The notes under the pieces are model-generated. The model did no database searches. It was not told where the DNA came from and worked only from the letters and a program-made list of their open reading frames with translations. The position numbers were made by a program, and so were the translations under genes. DNA of 64,000 nucleotides from Oenanthe sinensis (Eukaryota > Streptophyta > Magnoliopsida > Apiales > Apiaceae): assembly GCA_028671895.1 (NCBI GenBank), contig CM053806.1, positions 18,363,001-18,427,000 of the forward strand, given 5' to 3'. Positions within the stretch are counted from its first letter, which is position 1. Every line of letters starts with the position of its first letter. This document shows positions 35,781-46,916 of the stretch, piece after piece.

Positions 35781-35992
35781 GAGTAATGCTAGGGAATTAA
35801 ACAAATTTTCCAAAAATATTTTTGAAAATGATGTGGTATGATTCATATGCTAAAATGTGTAGTTTTAATTGATATTATTGATTTGGATGTACATTGGTCC
35901 ATCTCATTAATTATTTTCACAATCAATGAGAATGGGACATGTAACATTTGAGAAACTTTTTGAAAAATTTATTTGATTCTCTCGCATTACTC
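35781..35992. mobile_element. Mutator-like MITE with 9-bp TSD
   Basis: 212 bp starting GAGTAATGCTAG and ending CGCATTACTC. The inverted repeats remain alignable for roughly 30 bp. It is flanked by a perfect 9-bp duplication TTTTAGAAA (35772-35780 and 35993-36001). A 9-bp TSD indicates the Mutator superfamily. No coding capacity. Confidence 0.85.
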
Positions 35993-36001
35993 TTTTAGAA
36001 A

Positions 36002-36466
36002 AATTTGAAAGGACTGTTATGTATGTTAGTGGTTATGACTTATTGACTTTGAATTATATTTACATAAATTATGATTTCATTTCTCATTTTAGCATAATTA
36101 GATGTTTTTTAGCATTAATAACACAAATAAGGGTATTTTTTATATTTTATTAAAGAGGGATATACCGATAATTTCACGATCATTTTTTGGCACTTTTTAC
36201 CTTTGTGTTCTCATTTAATATATAATAATAAATTATATTTAATTCCTTTTAAAATATTTAATTTTTATAATTGACATATAACACGAAAAATATATAAATA
36301 GCTGTAGCTTGGTTTGTGAGCCAAGCTGATCTGTCTAACTGTATGTTATTTCTGTCCTCCTTGCAATATTGGTTATAACTAACAGTATCTCCGATAAACT
36401 CAATAAACAAGCTCCTAAGTTAAAATATAGAGAGCATGATAGAAAATAGAGTTTTAAGATACTCTT
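36002..36466. other. AT-rich spacer
   Basis: No gene recognised. Confidence 0.45.
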
Positions 36467-37080
36467 AGGGTGTATTTGGTTGGAAGGATACGAATGAGTT
36501 GATATGAGATTGAGAAAGGAATGGAATGGATTGGGATGGGAATGAGGTGCCATAAGAATACTCATTTCATTCTTTTGTTCGTTTAGTAATATTAATTTTA
36601 TTGGGAATGAAATAATCATTTTTATTAATTTATTTGTTTGATATATAGATAAAATGAATTCTAAAAAAAAGTTTATTCAATAATAAATTTACTAAATAAT
36701 ATAGAAAATATAAGGTAAAATTAATTTACATGAGAAATAAGATTATATATATAATTTAAATTTAAAAAAATTAACAATTAAAAAATTTAAATAGCTAAAC
36801 AAGTTTTTTTATTAAATATATTGAATTACAAATATATTATATTCAATAGCAAAAATAAAGATAAAAAATTATTGCTAGTAAGAATAAAAATGGTTATCAC
36901 ATGTAGGAGTTTGAGATACAAAGTTGACTTATTATGGAGAATAGGAATGACACGAGAATGAGTGATTTCATTCTCAAATATTTAACCGAACGACTCTTTT
37001 TTCATTCTCTTCTCCTCGACGGAATGATTATTTCATTCCCATGAAAATTCATTCATATTCTCCAACCTAACATGCCTTTA
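36467..37080 (+). mobile_element. MITE with agggtgtatttggttgg end
   Basis: About 614 bp. The left end agggtgtatttggttggaag and the right end (ctccaacctaacatgcct) are imperfect inverted repeats of about 28 bp. Subterminal gagaatgag words are repeated. A second copy lies inverted at 27745-28260. The superfamily is uncertain because no clean TSD is seen. Confidence 0.65.
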
Positions 37081-39254
37081 GTGTCTCCTAAATTAATTTT
37101 TTAGGAGTTTACTCTCTCCTCTATTTTAAGAGTCACTACATGTCTCTTAACTTTTTTATATCATTAAAATATTCATTCCTTCCAATTTTTTCAACAGGTT
37201 CCAGTACTACATGACACGTCTTTGAATTTATAATATGAATAAAATATAAATAAAGAGTGAATATAAAGAGTATTATTGAAGTTTATTGTCTTAAAAATGT
37301 GTTAACTTAGTAAGAGTTTAATATTTTATAATATATTTAGAAGTGTACCACGAGTCTCTTGGCTCCTGAAAAGAACATGAACGATAGATAACCAGTATAA
37401 TGATAGCAGCTGAGACGAATGGCACAAGTCAATAATAACCCATATAAGACACTAGAGGATGGAGGGGTGAGCACACAAGCCACCGACAAGTAACAAGTAG
37501 CAATCTACTTCCATAATGCATTATGCATTATGCGTAACAAAGATAATTATATAGGCACACTACTTTTCTCATTGTTTATACAGTAACATAATTAGACAAA
37601 CTAGGCTTCAACCTTGACTGATTTAAAAAAATTAGGGAAAAATTTATTTTTTGTTTACACAAACCGTAAAAAATAGTAGAAATTTTGCTTTATTTTTTAC
37701 TTGAGTACGCCACTGTCTCTAGTTATAAAGTATCTGTTCAAAGTATTTATCAACATGCGAAATGAACAATTACTAAGAACAAAAAAGACATACAAATAGC
37801 TAGTATACAAGTAAAATTATATGCATGAATGCGCGATGGCTCATTTCTAATACTACCGAGTACCGACACAACGTAAGCAAGTGGAGACGTGACAGAGCGA
37901 TAGGTGTTAAGTACGTGTAGGTGAACTCCTCAGCTTCGGCTAGCATATGGAAAATAATATTATAAAAATCCATCTTTGGGATAATTTAATCTGATTTAAA
38001 TTTAAGTTGTTGTCTGACCTGTTTATGTAAATTTAAAATTTTCCATTTAAATTTAATTTTAGTTTTAAAAAATTAAATATCTCTGAAATACTTTTTTAAC
38101 TTTTTTTTCATATCAAACTCTAATATAAACATATACATTTAAGACATTCTTTAATTTATTTTTTATTTATTCCATATTTTTGTTTTATATTTAAATAATA
38201 TCATTTTTATTTTTTATTAAAAATTTATTTTGAAAAATTACTTTAAACAAAATTACTCAAATACATGCATCCAACTTAAAATAATCACTTTTAACTTAAA
38301 ACAAATAAATTACATTTTAAATTATAATTAACATTTTAAATTAAGCCAAACTGGCTCTAAATATCAAACATTTGATTATGAACTTATTGTCTGATCTAAT
38401 ATATATTATTGATCATTTAAAAATTCTTAAATTTTTTTCAGGAAAAAATTCATAAATTTTACTCTAAATAGAATAATTCCATTCCAACGCCATAGCAAAC
38501 ATTAATTTATATTGATAAAATATAATGCATTCCCTACAATAATGTAAATACAACTTTTTGTTTGTATGTTTTGTTGCATAAAGAAAATAATAGTAGCCTC
38601 TATTCTTTTCGCATGTTCATAATGCTAATTCTCACTTTTTTGCTAGAACAATGAAATGGATTTGTGGCCATATAATGCAGTCGTAGGTGACTCCACTGTT
38701 TATTGCCCCCCAGTCCCCACCCCCACATATTTGGTGAAATCAATAATGCATGTGCATGCTCCAGTGATTTCCACCATAAAGCAAATCATTTTTTTTCTTC
38801 GATTCAATTTCAATCTTGTGTTTTCTTTGCAAATATATGTATATGTATAAAAAATTTAATATAGATCAATTTTTTTAATTAGAAATTTCGAAATTATATA
38901 TATTAAATATATATACACACGTATAAACATGTCATAGTCTTGATATATATAGTCTTGGGCAGTGCATATTAATTCAGCACATGATATATACAACTACATG
39001 CAACCTAAGCTGTATACTTTTGTTGTTTAGAATTGGTGAGGTGGAACCAGAGAAAATGAAGGAAAAAAGGGCTTGAATAGAACCAAAAAATACTAGAATA
39101 AAATAGAGACCAATAATTTGTTGCTTGATTATTTGGTAAACAAGATTTTAGGTACAGTGTTATCTAGGGAAATAATGATTAATGCATGTGCTTGTGTTTT
39201 GTAAACAGTAGTGAGGCGTATTAGTTTAGTACTACCTTGTACATGCGGGGTTAA
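37081..39254. other. Intergenic spacer
   Basis: No gene recognised. The open frame 38656-38850 is unsupported. Part of 37975-38360 is self-similar AT-rich DNA that might be an old MITE. Confidence 0.45.
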
Positions 39255-39453
39255 TAGGGTGAACAAAAAAATTTCAAACCGAACCAACCGGATCGGACAA
39301 AATCGGTTGAACGAAATTTTTGGGTTTTTTAAAGGTTTGGTTCGGTTTAGGTTTTATTTAAATGAAAACCGTTTTTTCCGGTTCGATTCGACTTTCACCT
39401 TTAAACCGATCTTTTTAAGACTGAACCGATCCGTTTTAATATATATATATATT

Positions 39454-39496
<43 letters not shown>

Positions 39497-39968
39497 TATT
39501 TATTTTAATTTATGCCCACATTTTATATTTTATTAGATATATGTTTTTATGTTAAATAAATCATAGTCTTTAGACTTAAACCACACTAATGATGTATTTT
39601 ATATTTTTGATAAGGACATTTAGATTTCAACGATGTGTACCACGAAATAATTTGTTTCCCTAAATAACAAGTTATTTACTTTTTCACATTTAAGATATAT
39701 AATTTGTTTATAACTACGCACTGTGGTATCAAGTATGTATGAAATTTAACACTAATTTTGTGTTATTGCAATTTTATTCATTAATGGTGTTTTGTTCAAT
39801 TTTTTTAAAAAAAATAATGTTTAATGGTTAAAAATCGAAACCGACCGAATCAAACCATTTAATTATAGTCTAATTTGGTTTGGTTACAATTTGGTTTGAA
39901 ATATAATGAAACCGTCATATATGGATTAGTCGTTAAAAACCGACCAACCCAACCGTTGCACAGTCCTA
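39255..39968. mobile_element. hAT-like MITE with aaccgaacc words
   Basis: The left end tagggtgaac and the right end gttgcacagtccta bracket subterminal arrays of aaccgaacc and ggttcggt words. A long (AT)n run lies at 39458-39492. It is organised like the element at 16385 but no matching 8-bp TSD is preserved. The open frame 39211-39555 is a by-product. Confidence 0.6.
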
Positions 39969-40496
39969 AGATTACTATGTGGGTTATTTAAACGTATTTG
40001 GCACTTTTTAACTTAATATTAATAAATATTTATACATTAAATTTTTAATATTTTCCTTTTAATTATTTAAATTGGAATATAAATTTATTGTTGTTAATAT
40101 TTATAGAATTAGTTATATAACATTAAATATTAATATGTTACTAATATAATTTATATTATAAATATTTATTTAATATTTTTAAAATCATAATATATATATA
40201 TTGAATTTTAATATATTATTAATTAGATTTTAATATGTTGTTCATAACTATTCGTAGACAACTAAATATATGTGATGTTGAAAACAACTACTACTACCTG
40301 CCTCTCTGTCCGGCTCCCCTCGAGATAAAAAAACCCTAATTTATACTGTATATTGAGTTTGGGGATGTCAGATCGATGATGAACCCTAAGGATGGAGATT
40401 TTTTTCCACCCAATTATTCGGTTTTTTCTACTCAGATTTTGGGTTTTGTTCTCCCTATTATGGAAGATTTTGGTGTGTTTTTATGTCCTGATGTTA

Positions 40497-42053
40497 GAGC
40501 AAGTCCAATAAAATCCCTAAATGAGATCTAAATTCAAAAATAGAGAATATGACATAAAATACAACTCAACGGTAATTCCCTAAATCAAGGATATTCTAAA
40601 TTTTAGAAGTCATGTGTTATTAATAAATAGGGATCCTCTAGGGTATCCTATAGTAAATAAAAAATTCATTTATCTCTCTTTTCTCTTTTCTTTTCTCTTT
40701 CTTTCTTTCTTTTTCTTTCCTCCTTTTTAAGACTAACCAAATTCAAATTTATTATTATAATAATAGAGAATGAATATAGAGAATATTGTAGTTTACATGC
40801 AAAATAGATTACCTAAATCACTAAAACCCATTATTTTATAATTATATCCTATATATAATTGGCATAAGTTAGTTAACATGGTTTGGTCGTCAGGGACAAA
40901 AATGTAAATTTATAAGTATTATTAATTAATTAATTAAAGTTTAATTATATATGAATACAAGAATTAGTTTAATATTATTTATAAATAAAGTATTAGAGAT
41001 TCGATTATTAATAAATAACAATAACTAACTTAATATTATTTTTAAAAAAAATATTAAATTTTAATATTTAAACTGAATAAAAATAAATTTCTAAAAAAAT
41101 AATAAATTTGACTATAATATTATTATTAAAAAAGTAATCATGCATTGCACGAGTATAACTGAAATATAAAACTTCTCACTTAACTTTCAACTAATATCAT
41201 ATACTGTTTGGTAAGATAGGATGGACATCACGTGCTTTAGTCGTTATCGGGTTATACAATAATAAAAAGTAGGTATATTAAAAAAATTAAAATAATATTT
41301 TGACTTCTATTTAATATAAATAAAAGAAAATATAATTAAAAGAAAATATTTAATAATAATATCTAAATACTCTCATAATATACATGTAAAAAAAATAAAA
41401 ATATAAGTAATCAATAAAATATAATTCAAATATAATAATATATTCACACATGATATCAAATATACTCCTTCCGTCCCGTTCGATTCTTAACATTTCTGAG
41501 AAAGTGTCTGTTAAGCATTTTAAGATGCGTATAAAGTATAGTTCTATAACTTATTTTTAAATTATTTTTTTCCTGAATACAAATTTAAACATTCAATTTT
41601 TATTCAAAAATAAAAAATTGTAAAAATAAGTTATGGAATTATACTTTATATGCACCTTAAAATGCGTGTCGGACACTCTCTTAGAAATGTTAAGAATCAA
41701 ATGGGATGGAAGAAGTAGTTAATAAGAATAAAGATAAATATATAAAATAACATTAAAATGTTAATAATAATATTCTAATATTTTTATAATATATATGTAA
41801 AATAAATATATAAATAACTAATTAATAAAATTAAGATATAATAATATAGTTATACATGATATGAAATAAATTAAAATATAGTAAAAATACAAAAAAGAAA
41901 TGTAATTTAGAAAATGAAAAAAATAAAATATTAAAATTTAAAAGATTACAATATTAAAATTTAATTATTAAAATAATACTAATAACCCATGTTTGACACG
42001 AGATCTAAGCTAGTATTTATAGGGTATCAACTAAGACATCGTTGGACTTATTC
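40497..42053. mobile_element. PIF/Harbinger-like element, TSD TTA, carrying a nested Stowaway
   Basis: The left end GAGCAAGTCCAATAAAAT and the right end GTTGGACTTATTC are inverted repeats flanked by TTA (40494-40496 and 42054-42056), as in Harbinger/Tourist elements. A Stowaway MITE sits inside at 41465-41715. The interior is AT-rich with no transposase frame. It could instead be two related copies contributing one end each, since the interior was not aligned end to end. Confidence 0.6.
41465..41715. mobile_element. Stowaway MITE 1
   Basis: 251 bp, ends CTCCTTCCGTCCC and GGGATGGAAGAAG, TA duplication on both sides (41463-41464 and 41716-41717). The long self-complementary arms would form a hairpin. 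Nested in the Harbinger-like element. Confidence 0.88.
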
Positions 42054-42081
42054 TTAGATCTGCAAATTTCTTATAATAATA

Positions 42082-42332
42082 CTCCCTCCGTCCCAACCAA
42101 TTCTTTACACTTTCCTTTTTGGGACGTCCCATCCAATTCTTTACATTACTAAAAATAGTAACTTTTAACAATAAATATATTATTACATCCACTACTTCAC
42201 TCCACTTTTTCAACACTTTACACTATTACACCCACTACTTCATTTATTTTAACAATAAAATCACTATTACACCCACTATCCTTGGTCTCCGTGCCCGGAC
42301 CAAATGTAAACATTTGGCCGGGACGGAGGGAG
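42082..42332. mobile_element. Stowaway MITE 2
   Basis: 251 bp, ends CTCCCTCCGTCCC and GGGACGGAGGGAG, TA on both sides. The interior differs from the other copies (repeats of acacccacta), so it is a different subfamily. Confidence 0.92.
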
Positions 42333-43049
42333 TAATTCATTGTCAAGGAATTGTATGGTATCTCATATCAATTTCTTGAAAATATTGTGAAATATCAAAT
42401 ATACATATTACTCATGACTATAACCAAAACTCTAAATGCTTTCTTGGATCCCTTGGTTTGATCGAATTGGCGATATGTTTCGCTCAAATGGACTTGAACA
42501 CTACACCAAATTGTTAGAGTGTCTCTCAAAAAGGACGGTATATTTCACCAATACGAATGAGAGATGCGTAGTGAAAGATTTACTCAATGATCGTAGTTTT
42601 AATAAATGAATATCTTATTTGATTTATGATATGTATTCGTTAAATTTCGATTTTGATTATTTTTATAAATGTCGTATGATTTTTAATTAATGAATTGTTT
42701 AATTATCATATATATATATATGATGTTAAAGTAGTGGATATAAATTTCACATTTACTAGTATTTTGATAATATTTTTTGATGTATTATATTAATAGATTT
42801 ATGTTTGTATAAAATATGAACTTTTTATACGTATATGCAATATTAATGTGATATTTATTTATTAAATATTCTTATTTAATAATATATAAAAATAATTTAC
42901 CTTTCTAGTATTTTAAAATTATATGATTATTAGATTTTAATGTGTTGTTAATATAGTTCATACTCATAAATATTCTTCATACTTTTAGAATTAATAACAT
43001 AGATATTATATTTTAATATATTATTGATAAATTTTGAACCCTAAAATTA
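42333..43049. other. AT-rich spacer
   Basis: No gene recognised. Confidence 0.5.
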
Positions 43050-43051
43050 TA

Positions 43052-43288
43052 CTCCCTCCATTCCATCCATGGTATATTTTGGAGATGGTGTCCGACACGT
43101 ATTTTAATGTGCATATAAAGTATAGTTCAATAACATATTTTTCAAAAAAAAATTCCCTGAATAAAAATTTAAATATTAAATTTTTATTCAAAAAAAAAAT
43201 TAAAAAATAAGTTATGAAACTGTATTTTGTATGCATCTGTGTGCCAGACACCTTCTGTCAAATGTAAACAAATGGGTGGGACTGAGTG
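43052..43288. mobile_element. Stowaway MITE 3 (degenerate right end)
   Basis: The left end CTCCCTCCATTCC follows TA. The right end gggtgggactgagtg is a decayed terminal repeat. Internal arms (gtgtccgacacg near 43089; gtgccagacacc near 43240) match the other copies. Confidence 0.75.
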
Positions 43289-43640
43289 AATATTAATATT
43301 TTGAAATTTATAAATATTAAATTTAAATATGTTTTTAATAAGTATAGAATCTTTGAAATTCGATACAGTATTATTTTGATAAATTTCTTAACACTTATTA
43401 TTTTAAAATTATTTATTTTTTAAATTATTATTGTCCTAATATATATACAAAGAAGTAAAGTTAGATATGGCATTAACTAGGAAAAAAAAGTTTAGATATG
43501 GCATCGCAGTCCACGTAGAAAGACAGGCGTCACTTAATAAAGTGCCACGAGAATAGGCATTGCCACAAGTAAGACGTGGGTTGCATATCTTTGTACGCGT
43601 GTTACCTTCTCTGCTACTCCTGCTGTATCGTTTTTGCCTA

Positions 43641-43863
43641 CTCCCTCCGTCCCACTGTTTCATAACATTTCTAAGAGATGTAAGAAGTATATTTACGTAA
43701 CTTATTTTTATAATTTTTTGTTTTTAAATAAAAATTAGATGTTTAAATTTTTATTGAGAAAAAATATTTGAAAATAAGTTATGGAACTATATTTTATATG
43801 CACCTTACAATACATGTCAGATACTCTTTCAAAAATGTTAAGAATCAAATAGGACGGAGAGAG
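43641..43863. mobile_element. Stowaway MITE 4
   Basis: 223 bp, ends CTCCCTCCGTCCC and GGACGGAGAGAG, TA on both sides (43639-43640 and 43864-43865). Same internal family as copies 1, 3 and 5. Confidence 0.88.
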
Positions 43864-43865
43864 TA

Positions 43866-44742
43866 TTTTTCTCTCAACGTTTCTGCATATATAACTTTCT
43901 TAAATTTTCTTTATTTTTTAGTTTTAATTGTTTAATTTAATTACATTTTTTCCTCATTAAAAGCATAGTATATTCATAATTTTCATATATCTTGTACTTG
44001 TATAATTTTCATAACTCTGTAAAGATAACCGGACAATTTTAATACAAAAAAAATTCACAAAAATCAATCAAGTAATGAAAATTAGAGAAATTATAAAATA
44101 TTATTTTTAAAAAAAATTTATTTGTGAGATTTAAAATATTTATAAATATATGATTTACAAACTGAAATCATCTTTTTATTAGATTTTTTTTAAATGAGTT
44201 AGAGTTGTATTTGATTGTAATCTAGGTTGAATTCGATTATATTTAGTTGAAAATTCATATTTTCTAAAAAATCTGAAAATGAGTATTTTTACAAAAATAA
44301 AAAATCATAATTGTATAATTTATTTTTGGAAAAATATATCTTCTAGGATACCATAAAAAGTACTCTGTGGTGTTTGTAACAGTGTATGTATAGTGAGTGA
44401 GAGAGAGAGGGAGAAGGTCAGTAGGTAAGCTGCCAATTAAAGAGTTATGCAGAAGTGTAATACAAAAGAGCCAAAGGAAGAGGACGAATTTCCCTTAACG
44501 GCTATGTTGTATCTATCTACGCTTCACATTCACTTCAATCATTTTCATTCTTATAGCATTGTACTATGCTCTGCTCTGCTCTGCTTCGATTAAAACTCTA
44601 TATTTATCTACTGTCTTTTCTCTGTAATAATTAATTTAAGCGACTCATTTATAACACCGAAACACGACAACAAATTTACTGTATAACAATTGATTACGTA
44701 CATTCTTTTACATATAATTTTGCCTTTTTTTACGTATTTAAA
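43866..44742. other. AT-rich spacer
   Basis: No gene. A GA-rich run lies near 44395-44412. Confidence 0.5.
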
Positions 44743-44750
44743 GATATATA

Positions 44751-45750
44751 CAGGGTCGGCCCTGGATTTTAATATGCCGTGTGTTAATTCAATTTTTTTT
44801 GCCCCTTTCATTATTAAATATTATTTATCATGATTTAAAAATTAGTTTTCTCACACTTTTGCTAGGAAAATCATTAATGAACAATTGAGTTCAAGTTTGA
44901 ATTAAATTTTTAAAATTAGAATTTGTTAGTATTTCATTCCCAATTAATAACATAATCAACCAATTCAATCATTTTAGTGATATACTAGAACGGAAATACG
45001 ATTTAACCAATTTCAAATTTTAAAACAATACTTCGTTTTGCATAAACCATTGTAATCCAGAATAGTTAACAATATTCTATAAGTAATTGTTGCAGTCGGA
45101 TAAACTCTATAATCTTCAAAGAGTTCAAACATATCAATCCCCTTTTTTATATTTACTACTCGTGATCATAACGACGACTTAATGGAAGCACGTATTTTCT
45201 CTCAAGTTAGTTTAGTTGCTCCAAACTAGAACTAGTAGAAGGAATAGCGATAATAGAAGCCATTACTCGAAAGTCATTCTAGAGTCTGATTGTACGTGAT
45301 CTAACAATTCAAGCTATCAGAAGTCAAATGCCCATGGTTTCAACTTTTGGATTGATCATTAAAAATTGCAGGAGCTTATGTTATCACTTAAAACAAGTAG
45401 TCTTATTGTTTATTTATCATTTTACTAATGAGTGTGTTTATAGGTTTTCTAGAGGATCTTGTTTTTATTCAGAACGAACTTTTAAGGGGCGATGCTCCTG
45501 TTAATCTTATGAAATATGTATTATTAGACAACAATGAATGAACATTTACTTTTAAAAAAAAATTAAAATATGCTCTTTTCTCTATTTAACGATTAAAGTA
45601 CATTTTCTTTGATTTTTGACTTCAAATAACATGCTTAGTTTTTTAATTTTTTTAATTTCTAAATTATCCCCTAACTTTTAAATTTTTTTTTTAACCCTGA
45701 TGAATGCTCCATGCGATGGTTTGTATTACTTATTCTCAGGCTCAGCCCCA
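44751..45750. mobile_element. hAT-type element, 1 kb, 8-bp TSD
   Basis: Starts CAGGGTCGGCCCTGG and ends CTCAGGCTCAGCCCCA (imperfect inverted repeats), flanked by GATATATA on both sides (44743-44750 and 45751-45758). This is the hAT signature. No transposase motif was found, so it is a deletion derivative. The TSD is low-complexity, so chance is not excluded, but both criteria agree. Confidence 0.7.
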
Positions 45751-45758
45751 GATATATA

Positions 45759-46750
45759 TAGAAATATTTTTAACATTATTTCATGAATTTTTTTATAAAC
45801 ACAAATTTAGTATTGTATCCATGTAATTCATAGTTCCACACTGTATAATATACTTCGAAAGTAGAAAGAACATAAAATATTTTATACTTTATGGGCCGGT
45901 ATCGGGTTGAAATTAGGAATCGGGTTAACGTAACACGAGGATGAAGTATATAGGTGTTTGGTTGAATGATGGAATGAATATGTTAGTTTACTATATTTTT
46001 AATAAAAATATATATGTAGTTAATATAAAAATAAATCATTATTATTTATTTAATATTAAACAACATTATTGTAAACTTTTTATTTTAAAAATTAACTTGT
46101 AATTTTATAAATAAAGATTAAAGTAATAAATTTTAGATTTGATTTCTCAATACCCCATTTCATACCCAGCTCCCCTTTAAGGTATTAAAAATTTCATATT
46201 TTATGAATTTGAGGTATAAGTTTTACAATTACAAAATTTCAACCAAAACTTGTACTTAAGAATTCACGAACCAAATCATCCCCGAGAATTTTGAGATTTA
46301 AACCGATATCAAATACTCTAAGAAACAGATGTCATGTTTTCTAAAGTATGGTATCTGTAATACTGTATTTGATCGATTTAATGATTTCATTTCACAATTT
46401 GTGATTTATTGTCATAAATAATTGTGTAAATATATAAACACATGATACTACAAAGCCACCCCACTCCCCATGGACCCCATGGCTAAAGCCCACACCACTC
46501 AATGATTTTGTCTCCATTCCTCAACCACCTTTAGTTAAAAATTATGGAGTGAAATTAACTTTATGAAAAATAATAAAATCAAACTTATAAATTATTCTCT
46601 AAACCATATGACATTACTGTATAAATTTACAAATAAAGTAAATCCAACTCCTTTTTCTTTTTATCTTTCACACACATAAAAAGCATCAATAAAACACACA
46701 TATATATTCCATCATAAAAATTATGTATGTACATGCACCCACAATATATG
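45759..46750. other. Upstream region of the GALS-like gene
   Basis: AT-rich. About 45955-46300 has ggtgtttggttga and ccaaatcatcccc edges and may be a degraded MITE. No gene. Confidence 0.35.
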
Positions 46751-46759
46751 TTATACACA

Positions 46760-46790
46760 TATAAACCTCTTGGATTCCATATAAACCCCA
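46760..46790 (+). promoter_or_regulatory. Putative TATA boxes of the GALS-like gene
   Basis: catataaac occurs twice (about 46758 and 46780), roughly 135-160 bp upstream of the ATG at 46917. Confidence 0.4.
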
Positions 46791-46868
46791 TTATTACTCA
46801 GAAAAAAGCAAACACAAGAAAATTTTAGATCCTACAAAAGGCTTCTATTCTTTTTCTCCTCTCATTCT

Positions 46869-46890
46869 CCACACACACACACACACACAC
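46869..46890. repeat. (CA)n microsatellite in the presumed 5' UTR
   Basis: About ten CA units some 27 bp before the ATG at 46917, likely transcribed. Confidence 0.85.
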
Positions 46891-46916
46891 TCACACTCAT
46901 TCTCTACTTGCAAAAA

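Noticed and set aside
39211..39555. 114-codon open frame ending in an Ile/Tyr repeat
   Set aside because: Reads through the hAT-like MITE and its (AT)n microsatellite.
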